From positions 333,895 to 366,919 of the forward strand of contig BMAT01005369.1 of NCBI GenBank assembly GCA_019649035.1: a stretch of DNA of 33,025 nt. The letters run 5' to 3'. Source of the DNA: Elysia marginata. Lineage: Eukaryota; Mollusca; Gastropoda; Plakobranchidae. The notes beneath the pieces are model-generated. The model had not been told where the DNA came from. It made no database searches and saw only the letters and a list, made by a program, of their open reading frames with translations. A program made the translations under genes and the position numbers. Shown here one piece after another: positions 21,464-33,025 of this stretch (position 1 is the first letter of the stretch; every line of letters starts with the position of its first letter).

Positions 21464-22639
21464 TTCGAAAAGGCGAAAGGACTGTGCCCTAAGGAGCTCC
21501 GGTGTCAGTAGTAATTGTGTCTGAACTCAAAGTACAATTCAGTTTTACGCATTGAGGTCTGGCTGTCAGATACTCTAGTGTCCAGAAAAAAAAATGAAGG
21601 GGTCCATTACAGTTCACTGGCTTGTCACATACGACATTTGGCTGTATTGTGTTGAATGCACTTGAAAAGTCATAAAACATAAGTCTAATGGATGTACCTG
21701 GTTTTTTTAAGATGTTGAAATATATTATTCAGGATATATAATATGGCATCATCCACATTTCTATCACATCTGTACGCAAATTTTAAAAAGAATCCATACA
21801 TTTATGAAGAACAGAAGACATTTTTCAAACATTTTCATGATGTCATAGCCGCATAACGTAGATACTACGTTATGTTTTTTTTTAGGAACAGGAACGATGG
21901 TGGGTGTTTTCTAAACACGGGGAATTTCGCAAGTTTCTAAAGACAAATTAAAAATGGTGGCAAAATTTTGGTAGAACTGGATTGCACAAAACTTGAGAAT
22001 TTTGGCTTTTTTCCGTCTGGGCCTGATGCTTTATTGGGTTTTAATTTTATTTAATGTTGTACATATCCCCTCTTCTTTAATACTTATTGTGATGGCATTG
22101 TTTATCCTCTCGTCTCTCTTTTCATTCTCTGCTTTCTCTCTCTCCTCTCTAAAATCGTGCTAGTCAAACTTTGCGTAAAATTTATTCAGATCATTGGCAT
22201 ATTCTTAATTGTAATTTGCATCATTATATTCTTTGTTCCTCTTACGCCCTCATACTAAATTCATGCCCTTCCATACAATTTTCATGCCAATTTTTTTCGA
22301 AATGTTTTTTCAATTCTGGTCTTATATGGCTATTTGCCCTTTTTAATTACTGATTTCGGTTCTTCTTTGTCCTTGTTCCTAAAGGCCATCTTTTTTCTTA
22401 TTGATGACCTGTTTGATTCCTTTATTGACCCATGGTTTGTTGTAAGGAAAAGTTTTGACTGTTTTGTTGGGGTCGTTGTCTCGACACAAAAGTTTATATA
22501 TGAGCTTACTGTTTCGGTGAGTTCGCCGATGTTTTTCTGCGGTAGTCGCAAAAACTTGCCAGTCAGTTCATTCAAGCGAAGCTGGTAGTGTTTACCACAC
22601 CTCGTGTGTCCATGAGTTTTTGTGTTTTCTTCAAAGGCT
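21464..22639 (-). pseudogene. LINE linker and RT fingers/palm remnant
   Basis: Frames switch through the linker (SSYINFCVETTTPTKQSK, and in the next frame NKPWVNKGIKQVINKKK; then YANDLNKFYAKFD near 22190) into the RT domain. KASGPDG (22012-22032), FAYRCDRNVDDAILYIL (from 21780), FYDFSSAFNTI (motif A with the first catalytic Asp, about 21677-21645) and GAP-stop-GTVLSPF (21500-21474) follow in order. A stop replaces the residue between P and G in the GAPxG block. Multiple stops rule out function. Confidence 0.88.
21852..21874. repeat. Perfect 10-bp hairpin inside LINE relic
   Basis: CATAACGTAG, loop ATA, CTACGTTATG. It lies within the degenerate RT coding sequence between the KASGPDG and FAYR blocks. 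Probably accidental or a small local inverted duplication. Confidence 0.5.
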
Positions 22640-23170
22640 TTTCTCTCCTTATAAGTGGAGTATATGTGGGTAGGAGAGATACCATGGTATGGTCCGACAG
22701 TCTCAGTGGGGAAAGAGCTTGACACATAATTATGCGTCCTTGACATTGCTGAAAAACATATCTTGTTTTGTTGTTCCTGGTCGTGCAAGTGACGTGTTGG
22801 CATAGTTTTAGAGGTGATAAGATTTTCTTGGCATCACAAGATTAAAGTCACCAGTAACGACTTTCAGAGCGTCTGAGGCGTGTTATTCCAATTCGTTAAG
22901 GTGGTTTGTCATGTAATCACTTGCGTATCGAAAGTGAGCTGATGGTGGTAGGTAAACCGTAGTGACAAGCACATGAGAAAATTCTCGTGGTATGTAAAAC
23001 GACCGACCGGACACAGTAAGGATTTGAATATTTAGGTCACAACATGAGTACTTTGTTTTACAGTTATTTGGATTGCACCACTTCAAGTTTATATAAACAC
23101 ATATTCAGCCACTATATGTCTTTCCAGATTCTTTCTTTGTATCTCTCCTGAGCAAGTGGACACGGCCCAT
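22640..23170 (-). pseudogene. LINE endonuclease domain remnant
   Basis: The endonuclease of such LINEs nicks target DNA to prime reverse transcription. Remnant text includes ESGKTYSG-stop-ICVYIN (about 23131-23090), KWCNPNNC, FYIPREFSHVLVTTVYLPPSA (within 23086-22883), then in another frame VVTGDFN (22841-22852) and SDHTMVSLLPTYTPL (SDH at 22689-22697). The GDFN and SDH blocks carry active-site residues and are intact, but several stops and at least one frameshift lie between them. N-terminal blocks of the domain are missing. Confidence 0.85.
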
Positions 23171-25380
23171 CTCTACAATGTCTGTAATGTCTTGATTGTA
23201 TTGTGTACTTCAAGTTTGGTACCCAGAAGTAGTTTGGTAGCGTTTAAAGTATTCATGTATTCCATTTGGTTATTTGACCAACCATTTTCATCCTTTTTCT
23301 ATTTGGATGTATTTGCTAACCCACCCACCCCCAGCCCACCCTTTTACACTGTTTCTTGATCTATCTACGTCTCAGTTTGTCTTCGTGCCTCTAATTCGTC
23401 TGTTACCATTAGCAGACACCAAACTTGATATAAAACTGTCTGACCTATGTCCAAGTTTAGAAGCGGATTCCATCTTTGTAAGACCAGGACAGTGCTCTAG
23501 GCGTCATTGTAGACAATTGAAGCCCAGAGACTGCGTCGGTCAGTTAGATTGTCTTTTGCCGCGATAATTAGATCTCATAGTCGTGTAGTCTGATGCCAAG
23601 CCAGAATTGCGAAGAAAGAATGGGAAGGGGGAGAGGGCGGGGACTCCACAATGGGATGACGCCCTCAGGTGGTCGTGAAATTGACGTTCCTCGTGCGTAC
23701 AGGGTACGGTAGCAGGTCTTCTATCTTGTCAGCGTGGAAAAATTTGTCTTGGCTGGTCAAATTTGTAACAATAGATAAGGTGGAATTTGTCAAAGACTAT
23801 CAAGCACGGAACACAAGGCCTGTGCTTTGACATAAATATTTAGCACACAAGTAGAAATTACTTCAATGTTTGAGGAGCATATCTGGCTACTTTTTACCCT
23901 GGTTGAATATTTGATAAGAGGTAGTTTGGACATCTCGTGTGATGTGACCGTATATTTCTCGCTAAATATCTTTAGACTTGAGAGACGTCTAACACACAAC
24001 AGTAACAAGCAGATAACAAGAGAAGGTACTTCAGCCTACAAATTTTAATTGCTGTGTGATTTAGTAGATTGATTTTTCATTGGTATTTATGTTGTTTTGG
24101 GATTTCTTTTAGTCTTTCTTAAAGACCTTTGTCTTACACATTTTTAAATCCACTCAAAACGTTGTTGCACTTTTAAGTCTTTTTCAATGCGTAGATAAAG
24201 TAAATATTACTTTTCTTTTAAAACAATTCCGGGTACGCTAAGTTTCCTTCAGTTTACCCACTTTTCAAAATATTCTAAACAAATGAGGAAATCTGTTATA
24301 AAAAGTCAATATATTTTAGATGCAATTATGCTCTCATTCTTTCGCACAAGAATGGCAAGAGCATTCCCTAAATTTATTCTACAAAAAATGATACTTATAT
24401 ATACCCACCAAACTGGTTTAAGATTTACGTATTGAAAAGCTCGGTATCAAGATCATACTATTGTTTCCTACATCATTGTAAAAACCAAATTTCGTTGTAT
24501 TTATGCACATATCAATGTCTATAGTTCCTATGTTGCCTTTGATGTTGTTATTGTGTTTATGTGTTCTCCCTGGTTTTTTTTTCGTTATTCTTTGATAAAC
24601 TGTTTTGACCTATGGTAGGTTCTAATTTTCATTTTGCTCAAAATCTTTTGACCCTCTATCGATTTATTTTTTCATTTCATTTTCAAAATGCTTGCATCTA
24701 AAAAATATGAATGGACCGTAAACTTGGTAATCCACCCACATCTAAGTACAAATTTTCTCTTCAGATGCTATCGCTGTCTCAACTCAAAGCTTCATTGGAA
24801 GAGAAGGATTACAATCGATATTCCAATCATTTCTCAAGGCTTGTACAATTTGTCTCAATTTGTTAAAACATTCCAAAGTGCAATTTTTATGAAGAAAATG
24901 TCATCAAGGATAATCAATGGAACGGATTTCAATCTGCTTTGTTGCATTACTTGCTTCGTCTTCATTCAGACTTTTACAACGCGTACGACGTCATTGTTTT
25001 TTTTTTTTTTTTTTTGTTTTTTTTTTTTGCTTGCGTTCTTTGCTACTGCAATTTGACAAAAACATTGAGAGTACTTACAACAATTCTGGTGCTTTGTTCT
25101 ATGTACTAGTTGCGATCCAATTTTTTATATTGCCAATAATTTGCATCTAGTTCTTAACATTTTTATGGGAAAAGATCGCTCTGCGATAAAAAAAAGTAAC
25201 AGGCACAATGCTTTTATTAAAGACTTTAAATCTTCTGAAAAATTCCAAAAACAGAACTAGAGGGAGGAGCAAAGCTATATTAGGGATATTTAAAAAGGAT
25301 ATTTTTACACAGCTAAAGGTGAGACAGTTTAACAATGTAATCAGCTGAATTGAAAATGCTAAGCTATCTGACAATGACAA
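23171..25380. other. Unassigned sequence upstream of LINE relic
   Basis: No gene is supported. A GC-richer patch at about 23560-23760 contains GGGCGGGG (23635-23642). Weak further endonuclease similarity beyond 23170 could not be confirmed. A T-rich run is listed separately. Confidence 0.45.
24997..25028. repeat. Poly-T run
   Basis: Nineteen T, one G, twelve T. It could be the A tail of an old minus-strand retroposon, but I see no element body beside it. Confidence 0.9.
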
Positions 25381-25394
25381 AAAAAAAACTCACT

Positions 25395-25485
25395 CTAGGG
25401 AGGAGACGGTGAGGTAAGCTAGCTGCCAGCCAGAAGATATTACATTGGTAACGTCTGTAGAAGCCGGTTCGAATCTCACATTGTT
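25395..25485 (+). mobile_element. Possible tRNA-derived SINE head
   Basis: GGTTCGAATCTC at 25466-25477 is an almost perfect pol III B box. It is preceded at tRNA-like distance by a GC-richer segment (GGAGACGGTGAGGTAAGCTAGCTG) that resembles a worn SINE head, but no convincing A box is present. No target duplication was found. A worn tRNA pseudogene is the alternative. Confidence 0.4.
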
Positions 25486-25833
25486 AAAGTAATTGATATT
25501 CTGTGTGGTTCTTCTCATGAATCCTCTCTTTGCTAAACCTTTCTAGTCACTAGAATTCTAAACAGTGTTTATTTTATTTCACTGACATTACAAACGAATG
25601 GTGCTTGTATGTATAAACAAAATGTGAAATTACGAACAGATTGTACTCACCTTGCCTGCAGGTATCTTAGTTTTCTAAGTCTTTATTAAACATTTTAAAA
25701 TCTATAATATATTTCCAATTTATAATATTTTTCAATCTTTTTCTAAAGATCTTTTTACCAGTAAGCTCAATCACATTTTCGTCTCATTGTTTTTCTGAGG
25801 TTGTGTGTTGGCTACGGGCACAGTGGTGAAGGT
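25486..25833. other. Unassigned AT-rich sequence
   Basis: I see nothing identifiable; it may include the body of the SINE suspected just upstream. Confidence 0.4.
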
Positions 25834-26037
25834 GAGTTGTATCTTAAAGAGTAGGGGGAGGATACAGTCGCAAAGTTGAGTTGTATCTTTAATAGTAGGG
25901 GGAGGATACAGTCGCAAAGTTAAGTTGTATCTTTAATAGTAGGGGGAGGATACAGTCGCAAAGTTGAGTTGTATCTTTAATAGTAGGGGAGGGCGCATTC
26001 GCGAATTTGAGTTGCTTCTTTAAAAGTAGGGGGTAGG
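25834..26037. repeat. 44-bp minisatellite, about 4.6 copies
   Basis: Units begin with GAGTTGTATC and run TTTAATAGTAGGGGGAGGAT then ACAGTCGCAAAGTT. Starts are 25834, 25878, 25922 and 25966, exactly 44 bp apart, with a 43-bp step to 26009 and a partial last unit. The second and third copies are almost identical; the outer ones are more diverged. The G-rich GTAGGGGGAGG core recurs in each unit. No coding or known regulatory role is evident. Confidence 0.93.
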
Positions 26038-26320
26038 GCAAAACAGGTACTTTTGAATTGCGTATAATTTCCTTTTTTCATCCATTCTTGTCTCCTCTTT
26101 AAGTTCATCAAAGCCGGGATTTTCTCGCTCTTTTTTTTTGTTTCAGTAGTTTTTGTGTTCGCAATTTTTTCAGTGTTAAGAAATCAGCTCATCTTTTCCC
26201 ATTAGTTCTGGCAACTCATACCCCCATCAAAACAAGCCTTAATTCAAATAGAAATGTTTAAAGCGTGTTTCGTAATTTTTTAAAGTTGTTTATTGAATTA
26301 ACTTAAAACAAACAATGTTG

Positions 26321-26362
<42 letters not shown>

Positions 26363-28690
26363 CTATCTATTTTTCGCCGTCCTTTGCTCTTTTCCTCTGT
26401 ATCTTTCTTTCGCTATCTCACTCTTCTCTCCTTTATACACACAAGGTAAAATAAAAATGTCTTATTACGTTTCTTTGATATTGAGATCATATTCCTCTCA
26501 GGAAACCCTCTGCTAGCATTACATTTTTGAAATATTGATTTTGACTACTTACGTGAACCGCACAATTTCTAATGCTGATAATCTTTTTTTTTTAAATTGG
26601 AAATTTTGTTTAGGGTCTTTGAAAAGCGCAATCGATTTTGTCGCAGTAGCCTTGTTTGGAATACCATCCTGGTGGATTTGAGAGTAAGTCTGGTTTAGAC
26701 GTGTTTAATTTGTTTTTGCAGGCCTGCTGGCTTGAAGTAAAGCAAGGATACTCGGGTTCACTTAAAAACAAAGGTCAGAAAATGAAGAAACTTCCAAAGA
26801 TGAGCTGGACAGTGATGTCTTCAACAAATCATGAAGTACGTAATAATAAAAATGGAAAAAGTCAAAGTGGTCTTGCAATCAGAAATGACAATTTACACCA
26901 ACAAAACCATATTTAAATTGACCCCCTAGAAGCTTGAAAACTTTTCGTATTCATCAATACAATCTATTATATTTATCATTGAGTACGTTTTAAATTATAA
27001 TAAATCTGTCAAAATTTGGTGTATCATCGAAAGGGTCCGAATTACAAAAATTGAATTTAAGTTTTTAATTAAAACTAGATAATTTTTTACTTTAATTTCA
27101 AAACCTTAGGCATTGACAGTTCATGGCTAAACATACGGTTAAAACAATCTAGATTTGTTAATGCTGTGAATTTTGTTGGTAATGAATATTCGTTTAATAG
27201 GCAAGGCCTGCTGTCTTTTAAGTTATTGATTACGCACTTTGAAGAAATTGAGACAACTTTTGCTTGGTAAAACTAGAATGTTTCTATGGCATAACCAACT
27301 TTTCAGCTTCTTCCCAGACCAGTCATGTGAAGGTTGAGATAGTGAACTTATAAACTTTCCCCGAATAGTTTTAAGTGGCTTTATACATTGCAAAAAGACC
27401 AGAATAATCGCCCATATATCAAGTAAATAATAAATCTTCAGCCCTAGAGGAAAATATGGAAAAGAGAAGAGGTAGAAATGTAAAACACTGTGTTTACTCT
27501 AACTAGAACTAGATTCTACTTGCTGGACTGCGGGCCTCATTAGCCGAGAGAAACATGGAAGCTTAATATGGCGACGTGTCAGTCTCGGCTATTCATGCTG
27601 AGACGTTCTCGCCAGACTTGCACAGAGGCGAGCATGATTGGGATGCTCAAAAGGGCCCTTATGTTCAAAACAGCAGATTGGGCTCATCACCAGCATCTGG
27701 GCTTTCTGCTTTGTTCTGTTCAGATAAGACTGGCTTTTTAAACAATTAATGGGTATCTTTCTTTGGTGAAGCGAAAAAGGGGGTTGAGGCATGATGGCGA
27801 AGAAACGAATTAATCATAATTTCACATATGTATATTAATTAAAATCGATTGAACAGAATTGAGCAAAAATCAAAGCTTTTAACTTCTAACTACTTCGTAG
27901 ATAGAACAGGATTGGATACGAATGTTCTAAATAATTTTATTTTAATTTCAAATGAATGTACAGATATATTATTCTCTGCATGTCTCTGACGTTTGTAATG
28001 CCTATTTTTTATCATAGATATTTATTTTCATTTCTATGTTTCATGAGAATGTTATTGAGAGAGCTATCAATTACACATGGCTGTCTTAGAGATGCACTTG
28101 TTTTTGATTACTGTAAAACCTCTTGACTTATTGATCGCAGTCACTTCACCTGGTTTCAATAAATGGAACAAAACAAGCTTTGTGAAGAGAGTTTTAATCT
28201 CTTCATTCTCAGCACCGCCGCTATTGGTCTAGAACACTTTTGTCTTCAGCTTGTTGATACGCCGTAACCCATTTCGAGATAACACTGCAAACGCTCTCCA
28301 TATCAGCAGCTTCATGTAACTTAGGAGACAGTTAAATACATATATGAACATCTTGCAAACGGCTGTAAGACGTTCATAAAGTATGACTTTCCGGTTTTTC
28401 CCGCACTTAATCGAGAGTTTTTAAGGTTAATTGTGTTTACAGAGTGTAGCAAATTACCTCAATAAAAAACCACTCTACCTGTTTCTAGTTATCGGCAAAA
28501 ACTGTTATTGTGCTGTTGATAAAAACTGTAATAAAGCTATGGGAATAAGCTCTTATCTTTTTGTTAGTCTATCTAACCACTTTCACCTTTTCCTCTTGCT
28601 GAGGTTCTATGATTATTATTTTCTTCTACTTTTTTATTCCTTATTTATAATCTTTAAAATCCTTCGTTTTCTACTTTTTTCATAGAGTCA
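26038..28690. other. Unassigned AT-rich sequence
   Basis: No gene is supported apart from the CT array listed separately. A GC-richer patch at about 27530-27790 contains a 67-codon minus-strand frame I do not recognise. An 86-codon plus-strand frame (26656-26916) also lacks any recognisable motif. Confidence 0.45.
26326..26358. repeat. CT microsatellite
   Basis: A pure TC/CT array of about 30 bp, continuing into CTAT/CTGT variants. Confidence 0.95.
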
Positions 28691-28691
28691 T

Positions 28692-28750
28692 GCATTAAAG
28701 TTAGACTCGCTTTCGAATGAGGAGATCCACGTTTAGATTCCTGACTCAGC
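28692..28750 (+). mobile_element. Possible degenerate tRNA-like SINE head
   Basis: The order GTTAGACTCGCTTTCGAATG, then AGGAGATCCACG and TTTAGATTCCTG resembles the anticodon arm and T arm of tRNA-derived SINE heads, with a damaged B box. There is no A box of good quality and no target duplication found. Confidence 0.3.
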
Positions 28751-31085
28751 ATTGCGACTTTAATTTCCAAAACAGGCTGTATAGTGTATGTATATGTTGC
28801 CTCGCCTCAAACTAGCGTTAAGCTTGTACATGGCTCCTTGGCTGAAGACAATGAAAGATATTGCGACTGTGCTAGGATGATGCTAGGATGATAATGCTGC
28901 TTTGCCTGCTGTTACTGTGTGAGCTTAAAAGCTGTACAAAGATTCCAGTGTAAACGGCTTGGTTACAAAAAACCTTGGTGCACAGAATCTTTAAATTGGG
29001 TTAATCGGCGTAGGTTTATTTGCTGTCTCATCTTTAAAGGGTCTTAAGACATGGCAGTTTCTTCTTCTGTTTCTTTTTTTTTTGTCGCTTTTTTATTAGG
29101 TTATCGTGTCTTGATATAAATTTGAAGAAAAAAAACTGTTGCCTCCTAGCGACAACATGTATATAATTATATGTCAACGTCCTGTTTAAATTCGCTCATA
29201 TTTAAGGGGGGGGGGTGTTAATTTTGTTAATATGCTTTCCATTATTTCTTTAATTTCAAAATTGCGTCAAGCGAATTCGTCATCCTCATTGTGTTATAAA
29301 GCTTAAATATTTAAACTTCTATGTGAGAGTGGTATGAACTACGTACGTCTCCTATCTCAATATGTGGCTTCCCCTGGCCGCTAAAACCGGCTGACTCGAG
29401 ATTAAAGGCAGCGCCCTCTGATTGTATCATCTTCTAGATCTATTATTGATTTGCTGACCACAGCACGCTCGTCAGTCACGCCAACACAGACGTCATCCTA
29501 AGCAAAGAAAGAAAATAGGATACTAAAACTAAGAAAAACCGGGTTGCATTGATTTTTAACAGGGAAAGATTTTTAGTTGTATGAAGATTGTAAGAAAAAT
29601 ATATTTTGATGGACATCATGCTTCTGATATAACGAGGCTCGAAGTGGCTGAAAGATTTCAACCTAAGGCTGGCCCTGAGCTTGAGTAAAAATGTACACTA
29701 TAATGGTCGTGAGGTTATTTTGAAAGAAATGCTACTCTTTCTAGCGAACGCAAATGCCTTCTTGCTGAGGGACAACTATAAGCTAACCCTAAGCTGTAAG
29801 GAAAAATTATGTTAAACGTACCATCAATCCCAACATTATAGTTCGGTTTTCAGACTCGCTGTTTTTTTTATTTATCTAGCATTAGAGGGAACGTGTTGAA
29901 ATGACCTGTATTGAATTTTCTTTAAATTAAATTTTATTCAAATTTTCTTTTTTTTTCCAATTTTTTTTGTTTGTTTCGATGACAAAGATTCCTTTATCCT
30001 CTACACATTCGCAGCTTGTATCGGTACAAAATAGTTAATGAATTGTTGATAATAACGCAATCTGAGTTACAATTGCACTTTATGTTGAGTCCCAATTCCG
30101 TAAAACTAAGATATTTAGATATTTAGGAAAAGTTGAGACAAAACTTGCCCTGAAATAAGGGTGTTTAAAAAGTGTAAAAGGTCAGTTTATGTGTATCAAT
30201 TTCTGTGTAAAGGGTGGAGTTACAATTATCATTACAGTGTAAAAGCTTTTACATTGCCATTAATTTTAGCTTTTAACTTTATTTTTTTTTGTTCCGAGCA
30301 TTAAAAATGCAATAAATTTAGCATTTCTAATTTCCTTATAGATTTTTCTCTCAGGGTGTAAAGAGTTAGATAAATTATTATGAGCTTACTATTTCCATCA
30401 CGAAAGGTAATGTTTATGCGTAACAGAAAAAACAGATAGTATATGGTAATTTGTAACTTTAGACTCCAAGTTGCTGGTTTTCCCTCGAAAGTCATAATTA
30501 CATGTTTTATATTGACGAGTTCAAGAAGAGACTTAATTTTCCTAACTATCAAGGTTTTTTTTTCTGAAAATCTAAACTCTAAAAAGAATGTCGTAAACAT
30601 TTTGTTTTACAAGGGTCTGTTGATTTGACTGTAATTGCTTTAGTATTCGTATATTTGCTTTTAACATAACTATGGAAATATCGATACGGGTGATTGTCGA
30701 GACTATGTTAGTCTATAGAACTTAAAGCAATTATGTCTCAATCGATGTATATATCGTATACTGTAACTAGGCAGTTCTTCTTGAAGCTTTCAATATATTT
30801 AACTTTGACATTTAGGTTAAAACCTACCAGTGGAGTACAGCAAAAGTTTTGAAATCTCTGTCTTTTTAAAGGTAAATTGGGAAATTTACAATAAGATAAG
30901 ATCGATTCATAAACAAACAAAATTTGTCTGGTTTTTTTTTCGCAGTTCTATCTGCACAAATGTAAGTAGTTATTATACCTAAAATTTAAAAAAAATTGTA
31001 TATACAGAATAAATTACAACGATCGTTTGTTAGTTTCTGTTGTAAAGATTTTCATCGGCATCATTCACGTTTTTGACAACTACTT
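28751..31085. other. Unassigned AT-rich sequence
   Basis: No gene is supported. A short direct repeat, GCTAGGATGAT twice in tandem, is at 28871-28892; a run of ten G is at 29206-29215. A GC-richer patch at about 29340-29500 has no open frame that I can identify. Confidence 0.45.
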
Positions 31086-31097
31086 TATCTAAAAGAT

Positions 31098-31190
31098 TCT
31101 CTCTCGCCCCCCTCTTTCTCTCTCTCTCACTCTTTCTCTCTCTCTCATTCTTTCTTTCTCTCACTCACTTTCTCTCTCTCCCCGTCTATC
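31098..31190. repeat. CT-rich low-complexity tract
   Basis: Runs of CTCTCT mixed with CTTTCTTT. The Ser/Leu/Phe-rich open frame across it (31073-31360) is an artefact of composition. Confidence 0.9.
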
Positions 31191-31620
31191 TCCCTAAACC
31201 TCTATTTCATTATAACTCTTTTCTGAACGTATTGTTTGGAAGATTGTTATGGTTAATACGCTTAATTATCCACATGCATAACAATAGCTACAGTAGAGCA
31301 GAGTTTCTGAGAGAGACGAAAAATGTAATAGCTTTCAAGGTGGCTGTCTCTAATGCCTAACAGTTTATAAAAGGTGTGAACAACGTATTTCTAAACAGTC
31401 GGTGGAAGCACAAACACCGGCTGCTCCCGGGAATCTCAACCAGCTCAACACAAGTGCCTTGCCCGGCGATGCTTTACTAAGAATAGCAATAGAACCCCAG
31501 CGTCACCTAAATTTGTTCTTTCTAATTATGACAATGTCGATCTCGCGCAAGATTTATTGAGCTTGTTTAATTTACTGTGAAAATTAATCTCTTACGATGC
31601 TCAGTCATGAAAAGTGGGAA
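31191..31620. other. Unassigned sequence
   Basis: A slightly GC-richer patch at about 31395-31505 holds no identifiable gene or element. Confidence 0.4.
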
Positions 31621-31805
31621 AAGTCTCTCTCCCTCCCTCTCTATCTTTCTCTATATCTTTCTTATCCTTTCTTTCCAAATTTTTATTTTCTTATTTCTTA
31701 TTGCGTTTTTCTATCTAAATGTTATTTTCATCGCTATCTTTTACTCTCTCTTTCTCTCTCTCTCTCTATCTCTCTCTTTCTTTCTTCCTTTCTGCTTTTC
31801 CTTCT
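31621..31805. repeat. CT-rich low-complexity tract
   Basis: Imperfect TCTC/TTTC/TATC runs, purest at about 31745-31780. Two overlapping frames across it are low-complexity artefacts. Confidence 0.9.
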
Positions 31806-33003
31806 AAACTGTCTACATGCACTTTCCCTGAACCCCACCCTTTCTATCCATGACGGTTTTGGTTATTTTTAAAAGTAGTTCCTTCTTTCTTTTCGAATTA
31901 TCACTGAACTGGTCCTATTCATACCTTACATTTATAATCATATTTTAAATGGTCTACATTTTACGAGCACTTTTTCAATATTTCCTGTTTCTTTCGCAAT
32001 ATGAGGCCTTATTAATTCACAAATCTTATCGCCTTTCGCAACACTTTAGTTTCATTTTATGTAACGTTTTACTTCTCTGATTTGTTGAACTTATCCAATA
32101 GGTAGCGCTGCTTTTCCCATTGGTCTCTTTAGTTAACACTCTGTCTGATAGTCACAGGTTTAGAATGTCTAATCTTCATTGCTTTCAGCTTACTGTCCAG
32201 AGGGCACTATACCTTTCAGCTGAAGATAATCCTCGCAAAATAACGATATTCTTTTCCTTTTCTTCTTCTATCGGAATTATATAATCGTGATCGATATTGT
32301 AAGATTTTCAGATCTAGGATAACTAAACCGTAACTTTTTACATTTTACGGAAGCTGTTTAAAAACCAGAAAATATGTTATTTGAATATAAAATTTAAGGC
32401 AATGCTTTATGTATAAAAAGAGATCTTTCTCCCTTCTTCACTCAAATTGGTTCTTGTCTTAATCTTTTTATCAGATTCAGCTTTTCAAATAATAATTTAA
32501 ATATGCTATTATTTCTTTAAAATAGCCCTTTGTTTCGACTTGAAGTCATATCTTTCAATATGCAATTATACTTTTAACAATAGATAAGAAAATGTATTTG
32601 ATTTAAAATTAGTTCCACCCAAAGACCTGTGTATCTCATACAGTTCTGCCGATTTCTGTACATATTCAGAGAATACGAGACGTGTTTCATTTCACTAAAA
32701 CATTAAATCACTAAAATCATGGATACCGATCTAAGGAAGACTTTTCTAGCAACCTGAGAGAGTCAGCTTTCGTCTCCTAATTCACAGTGACATAGAATGC
32801 TTACTAGCCCTAAAGCAAACGGAGATTACGAGGAAGACCTATGGGAATGTTTATAGTCAGTGGTGTATTTATTGATTGCAATAATTTTATTTGACTTTTG
32901 TTTTCTCCACTTTAAAACCCGGACTAGCGATGTATCTCTATGCCATTCTACGTATTCATTTAAAGTTGTGTAAAGCGCTGTTTGCTCCAGTGTTTACCCA
33001 CGA
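31806..33003. other. Unassigned AT-rich sequence
   Basis: I see no gene, element or notable repeat. Confidence 0.5.
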
Positions 33004-33025
33004 CTCTCTCTCTCTCTCTCTCTCT
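33004..33025. repeat. CT microsatellite cut by the window edge
   Basis: A pure CT array of at least 22 bp that continues past the end of the window. Confidence 0.9.

Larger units (their letters stand above)
20393..23170 (-). mobile_element. CR1/Rex1-like non-LTR retrotransposon relic, with nested insertion
   Basis: The minus strand preserves, in order, an apurinic-endonuclease domain (about 23170-22640), a linker, and a reverse-transcriptase domain (about 22035-20393). Motifs are recognisable across many stops and frameshifts: GDFN (22841-22852), SDH (22689-22697), KASGPDG (22012-22032), FAYR (21769-21780), FYDFSSAFNTI (about 21677-21645), GAP-stop-G (21486-21500) and YVDD (21065-21076). These are the endonuclease and RT blocks of jockey-superfamily LINEs (CR1, L2, Rex1 and relatives); the exact clade needs a tree. 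The 5' part of the endonuclease is not seen, so the copy is probably 5'-truncated near 23170. A 332-bp insert at 21132-21463 interrupts the palm. Confidence 0.9.

Noticed and set aside
27540..27590. TAGCCGAG...CTCGGCTA inverted repeat
   Set aside because: Arms of only 8 bp with a long spacer; expected by chance in a window of this size.
31073..31872. Three Ser/Leu/Phe-rich frames on the plus strand
   Set aside because: They follow CT-rich low-complexity tracts and only look hydrophobic because of that.
1..33025. Bacterial-type systems (operons, CRISPR, phage defence)
   Set aside because: No long open frames, ribosome-binding sites or regularly spaced repeat-spacer arrays; all recognisable content is eukaryotic repeat DNA.

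Overview
The window looks like intergenic or intronic DNA from an animal nuclear genome. It is AT-rich, full of short simple repeats, and carries eukaryotic mobile-element relics: mariner transposases, an LTR, a tRNA-derived SINE, non-LTR retrotransposons and a palindromic MITE-like element. I found no intact host protein gene, rRNA, canonical tRNA, operon or CRISPR array. The style of the repeats (CR1/Rex1-like LINEs, SINEs with a GACGTTAAA-type 3' end, AGATCT-rich tracts, long GA/CT arrays) would suit a mollusc, perhaps a gastropod. That is an inference from general style, not a proof.

Layout. From 1 to 12.8 kb there is mostly unassigned AT-rich sequence, with a GA-rich tract at about 2.8-3.0 kb and a 215-bp near-perfect palindrome flanked by TA (7330-7544). 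From 12.8 to 23.2 kb there is a dense cluster of mobile-element relics. These are: (a) a full-length but dead mariner (12793-14829), minus strand, split by a 717-bp solo LTR with a perfect 5-bp target duplication; (b) a tRNA-derived SINE with a perfect 11-bp target duplication (16118-16391); (c) a degenerate AGATCT-rich repeat and a cluster of short hairpins near 18.0 kb; (d) a second, truncated mariner-like transposase interrupted by a 145-bp run of N; (e) a CR1/Rex1-like LINE relic (about 20393-23170) with recognisable endonuclease and reverse-transcriptase motifs, carrying a second, 5'-truncated LINE 3' end inside it. From 23.2 kb to the end there is again mostly unassigned AT-rich DNA, with a 44-bp minisatellite (25834-26037), two possible tRNA-like SINE heads and several CT-rich arrays, one of which runs off the window edge.

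The elements do not form a working system. What can be read is their history: mariner then LTR insertion then LTR-LTR recombination at one locus, and LINE then LINE at another. All of the large relics lie on the minus strand. I see no convincing new functional system. The best leads are the palindromic element, the nested insertions, and the hairpin/CCAAT/CRE-like cluster near 18 kb.
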